Assembly: GCA_938074565.1 (NCBI GenBank)
Contig: CALJEQ010000006.1
Coordinates: 124,001-188,000, forward strand
DNA length: 64,000 nt
Direction of reading: 5' to 3'
Origin: an uncultured Alkaliphilus sp.
GTDB lineage: Bacteria > Bacillota > Clostridia > Peptostreptococcales > Natronincolaceae
The translations under genes and the position numbers were made by a program. The notes beneath the pieces are model-generated. The model saw nothing but the letters and a program-made list of their open reading frames with translations, was not told the origin of the DNA and ran no database searches. Of this stretch, positions 53,835 through 62,032 are shown one piece after another. How positions within the stretch are numbered: the first letter of the stretch is position 1; the number at the start of each line of letters is the position of its first letter.

Positions 53835-55274
53835 GTGGGAAAAATGCATGTTCATACTTTTGACTATTTGGGTCAGAAGTATATATATGATGTTAATAAA
53901 AGTGCAATATTATTAGTTTCTGAAGAAGCATATAATGATATAAAAAACAAACCTTGTCTTGAACAAGATAATAGATCAGAAGAAATAAATAAGTTAATAA
54001 AAAAAGGTTACTTATCAACTAATAAACCGAAAAAGATATTACATCCCCAAACTGCTATGGTTGAGAATCAACTAAAACGTAACCTCCAAAGATTATGTCT
54101 ACAAGTAACACAAAATTGTAATTTTAGATGTAGTTATTGTGTTTATTCGGAGTCATATGATCATAGGGAACATACAATGAAAAACATGGATTGGGATGTA
54201 GCTAAAAGGTCAATTGATTATTTAATTGATCATTCTATAGACTCATTAAGTATTGGTATAGGATTCTATGGGGGAGAGCCATTACTTGAGTATAATTTAA
54301 TTAAAAAATGTATGGAATATGCCTCCAACAATGTAGCTGGTAAAATGGTATCATTTACACTAACGACAAATGGTAGTTTGTTGAATGAAGAAATAGTAGA
54401 AGAATTTTTGAAATATAATACAAAAGTTACTATTAGTTTGGATGGACCTAGGCATATACAGGATAAAAATAGAGTTTTAGCAAATGGTCAAGGAACTTTT
54501 GATCTAGTAACTGAAAATATTCGTAATATATGCAATAAATACCCAGAGTTTAAAAGAAATTTAAATTACTCAATGGTCGTGGACCCCCGAAATGGATTTA
54601 CTTGTATAGAAAACTTTGTTGAACATGATGAAGAATTATTTGACGGTGCTTCAGTTATGAGTAGTATTATATCAGGGTACTATAGAAAAGAGGGCTTAGA
54701 TTATACTGAGGATTTTATGGCAGAATGGGAGTTTGCAAAATTTAAATATATGTTATTTTTAGTGGGTAAGCTATCAGAAAAATATGATTCTAAAATAATG
54801 AAGATGGCTTTTTTAGACTTAATAGATATCATGAAATCAACTAGAGACAAATACGCACCATTGGGAGAAACAGAACATCATTCGGGACCTTGTATACCAG
54901 GACAGTTACGTCTTTTTATTACTGCAGATGGTGAGTTTTATCCATGTGAAAAGGTTAGTGAGCATTCAAAAGTCATGAATATTGGGAATTTAGAAGAAGG
55001 CTTTTATTATGATAAAGTGAAGCAATTATTAAATGTTGGACAAATAACAGAAAATGAATGTAAGAATTGTTTTGCCATTAGAAATTGTGGTCTATGTTCC
55101 ATGGTGGCAGATACAGGGAATGATAATGAGAACAAATTATCCAAAGAATTAAAAATGAAAGCATGTAGGAAAGTTAGATTTCAATTTGAAGACAAACTTA
55201 AAGATATATGTGCGTTAAAGACATGTGGATTTAATCTAGAAAAGTTTCAAGTTAAGGGAGAAAGTTATGAGTAA
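53835..55274 (+). CDS. ccpM: Cys-rich peptide radical SAM maturase (CcpM-like)
   Basis: A 479-residue radical SAM/SPASM enzyme. Residues about 1-70 resemble a RiPP recognition region (HTFDYLGQKYIYDVNKSAI). The SAM cluster is C95, C99, C102 (CNFRCSYC); GFYGGEPLL, TTNGSL and VTISLDGP are typical. The SPASM region carries auxiliary cluster Cys: CIPGQLRLFITADGEFYPC, then ECKNCFAIRNCGLCSM and a final Cys. It would install crosslinks on the adjacent Cys-rich peptide. The GTG start (53835) has AGGAGG 6 bases before it; the ATG at 53844 is too far. It overlaps the next gene by 8 bases. Confidence 0.92.
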   Translation: MGKMHVHTFDYLGQKYIYDVNKSAILLVSEEAYNDIKNKPCLEQDNRSEEINKLIKKGYLSTNKPKKILHPQTAMVENQLKRNLQRLCLQVTQNCNFRCSYCVYSESYDHREHTMKNMDWDVAKRSIDYLIDHSIDSLSIGIGFYGGEPLLEYNLIKKCMEYASNNVAGKMVSFTLTTNGSLLNEEIVEEFLKYNTKVTISLDGPRHIQDKNRVLANGQGTFDLVTENIRNICNKYPEFKRNLNYSMVVDPRNGFTCIENFVEHDEELFDGASVMSSIISGYYRKEGLDYTEDFMAEWEFAKFKYMLFLVGKLSEKYDSKIMKMAFLDLIDIMKSTRDKYAPLGETEHHSGPCIPGQLRLFITADGEFYPCEKVSEHSKVMNIGNLEEGFYYDKVKQLLNVGQITENECKNCFAIRNCGLCSMVADTGNDNENKLSKELKMKACRKVRFQFEDKLKDICALKTCGFNLEKFQVKGESYE

Positions 55275-56421
55275 AAATGAAAAGCTATTAATCTATCCAT
55301 TCAACGTTGAAGTAATGCCGTTATTAAGAAGCAAAAAGTTTCATGAAAAATATGAGGATATTGTTTTATGTTCTTTGAAAGGCTCAGGATTTAATGGTAA
55401 AGATGCTAGTGTAGCTGATGACGGTGAGTTTATAGGTATAACCATCAGGGAAGATTTTGACCAGTGTATTGATGAATGTTCGACCATTTTGGTTATAGAA
55501 TCACAACATATTAATATTAATGAAGATGAACTTAAAAAAAGAATAGAAATAGTAAGGAATAAAGGTAAGCAGATTATTGATCTACGTGCTAGTAATGAAA
55601 ATAGGAGCGAGGTACATAAATGCAATTCAGTAGAAGAAGCTTACAATATTTTTGGTAATGTAAAAATTAATATTACAAAAGATGTAACATATGAGTTAAG
55701 TTATGGAGAACTGCTGCAATGTGAAGGATTAGTAGACATTACTACCCCAGTAATTGGTGTAGTTGGAACAGGGAAAAATACTAATAAGTTTTTAACACAA
55801 TTATCAATTTTACAAGAGTTAGAAGGTTTAGGTTATAAAGTTAGTTGGATTGGATCAAACAAAATGTGTGAATTAATAGGAGGACATTCTTTTCCACAAT
55901 TTATGTTTGAAGATGGAATAACTGATACAGAAAAAGTTTTATTATTTAATAGATATGTAAAAAATCTTGAAAAGAGTGAAAATGCAGATGTTATTTTAAT
56001 TGGAGTGCCTGGTGGAATTATGCCTTGTTCTAAAAATATTATAGGTGATTTTGGTATATTATCTTATAAAGTTTTTCAGGGGGTAAATCCAGACTATTTA
56101 TTATTAAGTGTGTTTTATGATGAGTATAGGGAAAGTTTTTTTAATGAAATCAAAATGCATGTAAGATATAAATTCGGTTGTAATTTAAATACAGTTAATA
56201 TTTGCAATCGAAGAATAGACTGGGAAGAAGTTAGAGTTTTAAATCAAAATGTGATTCCTTATTATACAATAGATAGTCAAAATATAAGTGATTTTATTGA
56301 AAGTATGAAAAATAATACGGATATTGAATTAGTTAACATCATGAGAAAAGATGAAAGTAGACTAATAGTAAATAATATAATTAATTGTCTGGCCGATGAT
56401 GAGCCTAATTTAGTATTCTAA
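55267..56421 (+). CDS. Peptide maturation system protein (TIGR04066-like)
   Basis: A 384-residue soluble protein with the N-terminus LLIYPFNVEVMPLLRSKKF and a mid-region P-loop-like VIGVVGTGKNTNKF (about 162-175), followed by LEGLGYKVSWIGSNKMCELIGG and ILIGVPGGIMP. I recall this as the clostridial peptide-maturation protein family that accompanies CcpM (TIGR04066 from memory). Its biochemical role is unknown; the GTGKNT string suggests nucleotide binding. Translationally coupled to the radical SAM gene. It differs from any kinase or ligase that I can name. Confidence 0.8.
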   Translation: MSKNEKLLIYPFNVEVMPLLRSKKFHEKYEDIVLCSLKGSGFNGKDASVADDGEFIGITIREDFDQCIDECSTILVIESQHININEDELKKRIEIVRNKGKQIIDLRASNENRSEVHKCNSVEEAYNIFGNVKINITKDVTYELSYGELLQCEGLVDITTPVIGVVGTGKNTNKFLTQLSILQELEGLGYKVSWIGSNKMCELIGGHSFPQFMFEDGITDTEKVLLFNRYVKNLEKSENADVILIGVPGGIMPCSKNIIGDFGILSYKVFQGVNPDYLLLSVFYDEYRESFFNEIKMHVRYKFGCNLNTVNICNRRIDWEEVRVLNQNVIPYYTIDSQNISDFIESMKNNTDIELVNIMRKDESRLIVNNIINCLADDEPNLVF

Positions 56422-56432
56422 GAGGTGTGCAT

Positions 56433-56696
56433 ATGGATAAAAATATTATATTGAAGAAGATTTTATATATTATGAATAGTGAAATGAAAGTAGCTAAAAA
56501 GGTATTAACGGAAGAAGATGTTGATAGCGATTTATTTAGTAAAGATATAAGATTCTTAGCGAGAGATATGATGGTTCTTTTTTGTGAAATTGAAAAACAA
56601 TTTAATATCGAAATAACTGATGAATTGTTTGAGAAATACGGGTTTAGGACAATTACAAATATTTTAGATTTAGTGGAATGTAGTTTGGGAAGTTAG
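56433..56696 (+). CDS. Acyl-carrier-related protein of the peptide maturation system
   Basis: An 87-residue acidic helical protein with the look of an acyl carrier protein: FCEIEKQFNIEITDELFEKYGFRTITNILDLV matches ACP helices II-IV in two parts. The expected phosphopantetheine attachment DSL is absent: the matching place reads FLARDMMVLF with no Ser, so it cannot carry an acyl arm. Such ACP-related proteins recur beside CcpM. It may be a scaffold or peptide-binding subunit. GAGGTG precedes ATG 56433; the frame opens at a GTG at 56427. Confidence 0.82.
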   Translation: MDKNIILKKILYIMNSEMKVAKKVLTEEDVDSDLFSKDIRFLARDMMVLFCEIEKQFNIEITDELFEKYGFRTITNILDLVECSLGS

Positions 56697-56697
56697 T

Positions 56698-57846
56698 ATG
56701 AACATTGCATTAATTGATGATGGTGTAGAGATAAATAATATTACAAGTGAGTATGTGTGTGAATTTTTGGAAGTTAAAGATATTATAGTAGGGGTTGAAA
56801 AACAAACAACAAATATTAATTCTTATAGTCATGGAACAATATGTGCTAGTATAATAAGAAAAATTTCTAAATCTGCTAAAATATATAGCATAAAAATACT
56901 AGATAATAATAATCTTTCTGCTGGTACAGATAAATTAGAAAAGGCCTTTGAATGGTGCTTAAAAAATAATATCCATATGATTAATCTAAGTCTTGGAACT
57001 ATTAATAGTAAAGATTTTACTTCTATAAAAAGGTGGATTAGATGTCTAGTAGAAAAAAAAATAATCATCGTGGCCTCTATCAATAATAACAATACATATA
57101 CAGTACCAGCATCACTGTCAGAAGTCATAGGAGTTAGTTCCAAGAAGGAATTAGATGGTTATGTATTTTTAAATGATTCATTTATCGGAATTGATATATT
57201 TGCTTGTTCAAACCATGATATTCAACTAAATAATGAAGAAAGAATTACAACCCCTTATTGTAATAGCTTTGCAGCCCCAGCAGTGACAGGAAAGATAAGT
57301 GAGCTCTTGAATAAAGATTATAAATCTATGGAACAGGAAGATAGAGAGTTTATAACAGTTATCAAAGAGAAATTAGATTTAAAATATAAAAACTTCGAAT
57401 TTAATTCCTCTATAGAAACTATGGTTAAATATGGACTTAACCAAAAACGCTTACTTACAAATCACATTAATGAAAAAAAGAAGCTTAAGAAAAAGGTACC
57501 AATAATTAATTTGAAATGTAGTGAAATAGATCTTCATAAGTTTAATAATTTATTTTATAACGATAATATTTTTCCCGTAGCAATTTATGATGACGATACT
57601 AATGAGAAAGAGAAAAAAATATATATCCATATTCCCTTTGGTAAGATAATTGAATTAATGGATTGTGATGTAATAATCTTACATAATATTACAATAGGCT
57701 TCAGAGGATTATTATATGAAGATTTGTGTATTGAATATAGTACTTTGGGTTTTAAGTTATCTTATAGAATGAGATTTAAAAAAGTTGAAGAGAATTATCA
57801 AGATATTAAAGCCGTTTATAGAAAAATAATAGATCTTTTGGAGTAA
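56698..57846 (+). CDS. Subtilisin-like S8 peptidase of the RiPP locus
   Basis: A 382-residue S8 family protease. The catalytic triad is recognisable: Asp7 (LIDDG), His45 (SHGT) and Ser190 (NSFAAP); NLSLGT supplies the substrate strand. The Ser motif is NS rather than the usual GTS. It begins directly with the catalytic domain and has no signal peptide or propeptide, so it acts in the cytosol; the extra C-terminal 160 residues are of unknown fold. In this operon, where the exporter lacks a C39 domain, it is the best candidate for leader removal. It follows the ACP-like gene by one base. Confidence 0.87.
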   Translation: MNIALIDDGVEINNITSEYVCEFLEVKDIIVGVEKQTTNINSYSHGTICASIIRKISKSAKIYSIKILDNNNLSAGTDKLEKAFEWCLKNNIHMINLSLGTINSKDFTSIKRWIRCLVEKKIIIVASINNNNTYTVPASLSEVIGVSSKKELDGYVFLNDSFIGIDIFACSNHDIQLNNEERITTPYCNSFAAPAVTGKISELLNKDYKSMEQEDREFITVIKEKLDLKYKNFEFNSSIETMVKYGLNQKRLLTNHINEKKKLKKKVPIINLKCSEIDLHKFNNLFYNDNIFPVAIYDDDTNEKEKKIYIHIPFGKIIELMDCDVIILHNITIGFRGLLYEDLCIEYSTLGFKLSYRMRFKKVEENYQDIKAVYRKIIDLLE

Positions 57847-58262
57847 AGGGTTATTGATATTAATGTATTAGAGACGATATATATATATAATACAGTGCTA
57901 ATAAATATTAGACATTCAGCTCTCAATCGAGAATAATGGAAAAACAATAAAAGTATGGCTATTTTACAATAAAATAAATCACGTAATTTGATTTATAGTA
58001 GTATAAGTTTGACTATATTCTGTCTAGAAATTATAAACATTTTAAAAGATACAATACAATATTTTGAAATGAAAAATATAATCATCAAATATCATACATA
58101 TTTTAAATATGACATTTGATGAAATTGTGTTTAAGATTTTTAAAGCAGTTATAAATAAATATAAATTATTTCTTATGTAATTTATCTGCAATTTTATTTT
58201 GAATAGTTTTGTTTCGATATCAGTAAATAAACAATTTATGGATAGTTCATTAGTGGATCCCA
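57847..58262. other. Intergenic region, no gene supported
   Basis: About 416 AT-rich bases after the subtilisin gene. It has no clear terminator and no frame with a ribosome site. The minus-strand open frame at 58042-58263 has no ribosome site or recognisable protein features, and I do not accept it. Confidence 0.4.
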
Positions 58263-58497
58263 ATGATATCTAGTAATATATATGCACCAACTTTTTTAGT
58301 GTTAATATTTACAAGTATTTTATTACATATTCATAAAGTGTTTTTATAAAAGTAAGGCAAAGGATTATGGTCTTATTAACCCTTGGCATGCTGAAAAAGA
58401 AGTTCGGAATAACGTTCTAAGAGAAAATTTGATATTGGGTGCATTGTCTTTAATAATTGGAGTATCCCTAGGGACTTTTTTGTCCTTATTTTTTTAA
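58263..58497 (+). pseudogene. Frameshifted small membrane protein (probable)
   Basis: An ATG at 58263 opens 28 residues, MISSNIYAPTFLVLIFTSIL and then HIHKVFL, a membrane-like segment. In the next frame a second piece runs to 58497, KAKDYGLINPWHAEKEVRNN and then ILGALSLIIGVSLGTFLSLFF-like sequence, also ending in a membrane helix. Together they look like a roughly 75-residue two-helix membrane protein broken by one frameshift near 58345. No ribosome site is clear. The family is not recognised, and chance open frames cannot be excluded in such AT-rich DNA. Confidence 0.4.
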
Positions 58498-58661
58498 GCT
58501 TTATTCGTTATATAATAGGGATTAACAATATTAATATCAGTATCTCAATATTATCATATAAAATAACAATGATGAATGTGTTAGGGATATTTACTATCTC
58601 GCACAGAATAACAATAATAGTATAACAACAAATATTGACTACACTAAATGGAATTGGCTAT

Positions 58662-58886
58662 ATGGATGAGAAAAGTAAATTTATTAGTTTTTATAGAATT
58701 GGAATAAGAGAAATAGAGATAAAAAATGATGTACAAAAACATATTTGTGATTTATTTTGTTTTTTTATTTATGCAATCTTAATAAACATTTCATATAGTT
58801 ATTACACTGATAGTTCATATGGATATAGAGCTGTAGCTTTATTATATGGTATCATAACATCATTCATTTTTCTGATAATACATTAA
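58662..58886 (+). CDS. Hypothetical small membrane protein
   Basis: A 74-residue open frame from ATG 58662 with a charged N-terminus (MDEKSKFISFYRIGIREIEI) and two hydrophobic stretches (FCFFIYAILINISYS and AVALLYGIITSFIFLII). The frame extends to a TTG at 58635. No good ribosome site lies before either start, so expression is uncertain; it may be a remnant. Not recognised. It lies between the broken membrane gene and the methyltransferase gene. Confidence 0.35.
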   Translation: MDEKSKFISFYRIGIREIEIKNDVQKHICDLFCFFIYAILINISYSYYTDSSYGYRAVALLYGIITSFIFLIIH

Positions 58887-58980
58887 CAGTTATAATCAAT
58901 ATAATAGAAAATATTATTAAAGAATTGTTTCTAATAAATTAAAATTATGTACCCTAAATAAAAAAGGTGGTTGTTTAAGT

Positions 58981-59718
58981 ATGTTTTTTAAACAGAAGGA
59001 TATATTAGGAAACGCATTACTTGACTATTTAGAGGGAAATAAAAATGCAGAACTTACTCTTTTTAATCATATGAAGTTCAATAATGATTATACAATCACT
59101 GGAAAAGAAAGAATACCAGTATCAAGTTTTTATAAAGAAGAAGATGATTTGTTGGAGGTTGAAAAACATGTCTTAAACCAATGTTATGGTAAAGTACTTG
59201 ATATTGGTGCAGCTGCTGGGAGTCATAGTTTAATATTAATGGAAAAAGGAATAGATATCTATTCTTTAGATATATCTCCAGGAGCTGTTGAAGTAATGAA
59301 AAGAAGAGGCCTAAAAAATGTACATTGTGATGATATTAATAAGTTTAAAAGTACAGCATTTGATACACTGGTCTTTTTTGGAAATAACCATGGCCTGTTT
59401 GGTAGTATTAAAAAGTTAGATGAGTTTTTTTTAAATTGCAAGCTATTAAAATCTAATAGTCAGATTTTAATAGCTTCCCCTTATGTTAAAATTCCAATAA
59501 ATAATTACGATACTGAATATTACCCTCAGTATATGGAATACAATATGCGATTAGAGTATAAAGGAGAATCAACTAAAGATTTTAAATGGTTTATGGTGGA
59601 ACCTGTTTATTTAATAAATTACTTTAAAAGGCATAAGTGGACAGTCGAAACAAAGTATTATCAGCAAGAAAAAACCTGTTTAATAAGACTTACCAACTTT
59701 CATAATAATCTATTATAA
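58981..59718 (+). CDS. Class I SAM-dependent methyltransferase
   Basis: A 245-residue methyltransferase with motif I VLDIGAAAGSHSLIL (about residues 72-86), motif II YSLDISPGAVEVM and a motif-IV-like LVFFGNNHGLFG. N-terminal 55 residues are helical and charged. The substrate is unknown. AAAAGGTGG precedes the ATG. It lies 1.1 kb after the Cys-rich RiPP operon, beyond a decayed stretch, and has its own terminator, so a link with that operon is possible but unproven. Confidence 0.85.
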   Translation: MFFKQKDILGNALLDYLEGNKNAELTLFNHMKFNNDYTITGKERIPVSSFYKEEDDLLEVEKHVLNQCYGKVLDIGAAAGSHSLILMEKGIDIYSLDISPGAVEVMKRRGLKNVHCDDINKFKSTAFDTLVFFGNNHGLFGSIKKLDEFFLNCKLLKSNSQILIASPYVKIPINNYDTEYYPQYMEYNMRLEYKGESTKDFKWFMVEPVYLINYFKRHKWTVETKYYQQEKTCLIRLTNFHNNLL

Positions 59719-59867
59719 CGATTAAAATTCAATTAAATATATAATCTATATCAAGTTTTTCTAGTTTTTTACCTGTAAATTAGTAAATCAAGTAGCAATA
59801 GAACTAGTAAATTTTGTGTAAACCAATTTATAATACTCTTTCTAGACAATAATTGAGGTAAGATAAA

Positions 59868-59913
59868 AATCCAGTAGAGGCTAAGTTTGCCTACTCTACT
59901 GGATTGTATTTTT
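59868..59913 (+). terminator. Rho-independent terminator
   Basis: Perfect 12-bp stem AATCCAGTAGAG (59868-59879) with CTCTACTGGATT (59894-59905), then GTATTTTT. It ends the methyltransferase transcript. Confidence 0.88.
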
Positions 59914-60018
59914 ACTATTTGATTTTTGATGTTAGAATTAAATTAGGATAAGTTAAAGTGAGTTTTTTCATGTCAAATGTAATAATAAAAAAACAGAAGA
60001 CAAAGGAGAAAAAAACTT

Positions 60019-60448
60019 ATAGGAAAACAAACTAAACAATATGATGCAGAATTCAAGCTAGATGTAGCATATTATTATCATTCATCTAGAAAAACATTTG
60101 TGTAACTAACATCTGTAATGGACCTGTATTCATGCAAAATAATAGGATGGCATTTATCAGACCTACTAACAGCTGAAGGCGTTATACTTGCTATAAACAA
60201 GGCTAAAAAAGTACGTAAATTTGTTACCACAGTCATTAATCATAGTGATCGTGGCTACCAATACGTTTCTAAAATCATCGATAAAGGGTGAAAAACCATT
60301 GGAATTACGTAAATGAACTGGATAACTAAATTAAGGTCATGTAAACTAATAACATGAACAGACACCAGCCAGCAAATTTATTAAAAGTTACTCAAACAAA
60401 GGAAATTATTGGGACAATGCACCTATTGAATCATTTCATGCATTTTGA
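60019..60448 (+). pseudogene. IS3-family transposase remnant
   Basis: Decayed transposase. 60019-60105 encodes an orfA-like N-terminus (GKQTKQYDAEFKLDVAYYY) ending in TAA. Directly in frame, 60106-60291 gives part of the orfB DDE domain: LTSVMDLYSCKIIGWHLSDL and later VINHSDRGYQYVSKII, the IS3/IS150 integrase core. After a stop, 60380-60448 holds the region of the catalytic Glu, SNKGNYWDNAPIESFHAF. The middle of orfA and the start of orfB are deleted, and stops break the rest, so it is inactive. I see no clear terminal inverted repeats. Confidence 0.85.
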
Positions 60449-60540
60449 CATAAGACCACATTATTAACAAATTAAATATAAACCTATTGATAGATAAAAA
60501 ATTTTATTTGTGTTATTATATAAATACGAGGTGAGATGTT

Positions 60541-60777
60541 ATGACTTTCAATATAAGTTTGTTTCATTTGTTTTTTCTTATTTCTTTACTTCCAGTAATA
60601 ACTTTTGGAATAATATTTGTAATTAATAGATATAAAACTAAGTCTAATTACAGTTCATTAACTTTTAAAAATAATAGTAGTTTAGCCAAAGTCTATATTT
60701 ATGTTAGACAACTTACTGTTAAAGATTATGAAGTCTTCAACAAATATCAAATATGGAAGCTTTATAATCAGTACTAA
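60541..60777 (+). CDS. Hypothetical small membrane protein upstream of yidC-like gene
   Basis: A 78-residue protein with one N-terminal membrane helix (HLFFLISLLPVITFGIIFVI) and a basic, Tyr-rich C-terminal part (KVYIYVRQLTVKDYEVFNKY). GAGGTGAG lies a proper distance before the ATG, which supports real expression. Not recognised. The YidC-like gene follows 52 bases later in the same direction, so the two may be co-transcribed and the small protein may be its client or partner. Confidence 0.6.
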   Translation: MTFNISLFHLFFLISLLPVITFGIIFVINRYKTKSNYSSLTFKNNSSLAKVYIYVRQLTVKDYEVFNKYQIWKLYNQY

Positions 60778-60829
60778 TTTTAATCTCCTTTATTTCAGCC
60801 AAAACACTACTAAAAAGGAGATGTTTATA

Positions 60830-61435
60830 ATGAGTATAATGTTAAATTTGTTTAATGTCCTTCAATCTTTTACTAATGATTATGGTGTATCTATAATATT
60901 ATTTACAATATTTATCAAGGTTATTATGCTTCCTATAAGTATTAGGTCAAAGAAGTCATTAAAGGAAAGTCAGCTTATGGCTACCAAAGTGGCAGAGCTT
61001 AAAAAGAAATATGAGAATCGACCTAAGGAATTAAATACAGAAGTTTCTAAATTGTATAAAGAAAATCCTAAGAGTGGTTTGAGTATATTTATTGTTTTGT
61101 TACAAATGCCTATTTTCATTACATTACATAGAATGTTTTCAACTAATATAGTAAGTACAACGACTCTACTTACTCCTTGGATACCTTCTTTATCTATGCC
61201 AGATCCATTTTTTATATTGCCAGTATTGTTTGTATTGGGTCAGCTTTTACCAAATATAGCACAACACTTTAAAATAATTAAAACAACATCATTGCCAAAA
61301 CTTAATTTTAATACTGTTGGAATGTCGGTTTTTATGGCTCTATTACTAGTACTAAGAATGCCATCTGGATTAGGACTATATTTTATTACCAACACTCTTG
61401 TTTCATCGTTAGAGCAGATATTTATTAAAGTGTAG
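60830..61435 (+). CDS. YidC/Oxa1-family membrane insertase paralog
   Basis: A 201-residue YidC/Oxa1 core: first helix SIILFTIFIKVIMLPISIRS, the cytosolic helical hairpin KKSLKESQLMATKVAELKKKY, then PKSGLSIFIVLLQMPIFITLHRMF, the periplasmic-side loop and the last helices ending LRMPSGLGLYFITNTLVSSLEQ. It lacks the lipoprotein signal of the main Gram-positive SpoIIIJ/YqjG proteins and is not near rnpA/rpmH, so it is an accessory paralog. The frame extends to 60701, but AAAGGAG fits ATG 60830. It is probably specialised to insert particular small membrane proteins. Confidence 0.9.
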   Translation: MSIMLNLFNVLQSFTNDYGVSIILFTIFIKVIMLPISIRSKKSLKESQLMATKVAELKKKYENRPKELNTEVSKLYKENPKSGLSIFIVLLQMPIFITLHRMFSTNIVSTTTLLTPWIPSLSMPDPFFILPVLFVLGQLLPNIAQHFKIIKTTSLPKLNFNTVGMSVFMALLLVLRMPSGLGLYFITNTLVSSLEQIFIKV

Positions 61436-61536
61436 GTATATAACTTTACTAAAAAAATTATAAAAATATTGTACATATACGAAGGTATAAATAATAATAG
61501 TACTTAGATTAATTCAATTTTAATAAGTAAAATAGC

Positions 61537-61573
61537 AGGTGGGGGAGAAATCCCTCGCCTTTGTTGTTTTTGT
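61537..61573 (+). terminator. Rho-independent terminator of the yidC-like gene
   Basis: AGGTGGGGGA (61537-61546) pairs with TCCCTCGCCT (61551-61560) with two G-T pairs and a GAAA tetraloop, followed by TTTGTTGTTTTT. Confidence 0.88.
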
Positions 61574-61613
61574 GGAAGCTTAAAACCTCATTTAAAATAT
61601 ATGTAAAGCATAC

Positions 61614-61641
61614 TTGACATATGATAAATATGTTATATAAT
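61614..61641 (+). promoter_or_regulatory. Strong sigma-A promoter of the HTH regulator gene
   Basis: Perfect TTGACA (61614-61619), 16-base spacer and perfect TATAAT (61636-61641). Transcription would start near 61648, just before the operator palindrome. Confidence 0.85.
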
Positions 61642-61654
61642 ATTAATTAGATTA

Positions 61655-61674
61655 ATGTAAAGTTAACTTTACAT
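61655..61674 (+). promoter_or_regulatory. Perfect 20-bp operator palindrome
   Basis: ATGTAAAGTT followed directly by its exact reverse complement (61655-61674). It lies between the expected transcription start and the ribosome site (AGGAGGTGA, 61675-61683) of the HTH regulator gene, so it is probably that regulator's own operator. As RNA it could also form a hairpin next to the ribosome site. Confidence 0.75.
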
Positions 61675-61689
61675 AGGAGGTGATTGAGT

Positions 61690-61896
61690 TTGAACAATTG
61701 CTTAAAGGATTTAAGAAGTAAGTTTAAGCTTACACAAGAACAGTTGGCAGAATTATTGGGAATATCGAGACAAAGTGTTATTTCAATAGAAAATGGAAGA
61801 TATGACCCATCATTAGATTTATCCTTTAGAATTGCAAAGGTTTTTAACTGTAAAATTGAAGACATTTTTAAATTTGAAGATATTGAGGAGGATTAG
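61690..61896 (+). CDS. XRE-family HTH regulator (YgzD-like)
   Basis: A 68-residue Cro/CI-type DNA-binding protein, essentially all helix-turn-helix: LRSKFKLTQEQLAELLGISR, then QSVISIENGRYDPSLDLSFRIA and a short IEDIF tail. These small regulators usually control an adjacent membrane protein gene. The start is a TTG: 61684 abuts the ribosome site, so TTG 61690 (MNNCLKDL) at 9 bases is preferred. Upstream is a consensus promoter with a perfect palindrome, pointing to autorepression. The small membrane ORF follows one base after its stop. Confidence 0.88.
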   Translation: MNNCLKDLRSKFKLTQEQLAELLGISRQSVISIENGRYDPSLDLSFRIAKVFNCKIEDIFKFEDIEED

Positions 61897-61897
61897 A

Positions 61898-62032
61898 ATG
61901 AATAAACAATATTTGAATCAATTAATTTTAACTACCAGGGTGCTTTTAGGGGCTTTTACACTTATGATTATAGGAGCTAATCTGTACTATAGTGCAACTC
62001 CTGTTGTGTGGGCGAGAACAACAGCAATTTGA
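61898..62032 (+). CDS. Truncated small membrane protein downstream of the HTH regulator
   Basis: A 44-residue frame from ATG 61898 with GAGGAGG upstream: a charged N-terminus, one membrane helix (VLLGAFTLMIIGANLYY) and a sudden TGA stop at 62030. The frame continues after the TGA for eight more residues (SIVIAAFL) before TAA, so a longer two-helix partner may have been interrupted by a nonsense mutation. In related loci the partner of this regulator is usually a larger membrane protein. Confidence 0.55.
   Translation: MNKQYLNQLILTTRVLLGAFTLMIIGANLYYSATPVVWARTTAI

Noticed and set aside
58042..58263. 73-residue minus-strand open frame
   Set aside because: No ribosome site, composition typical of AT-rich non-coding DNA, and no recognisable protein pattern.
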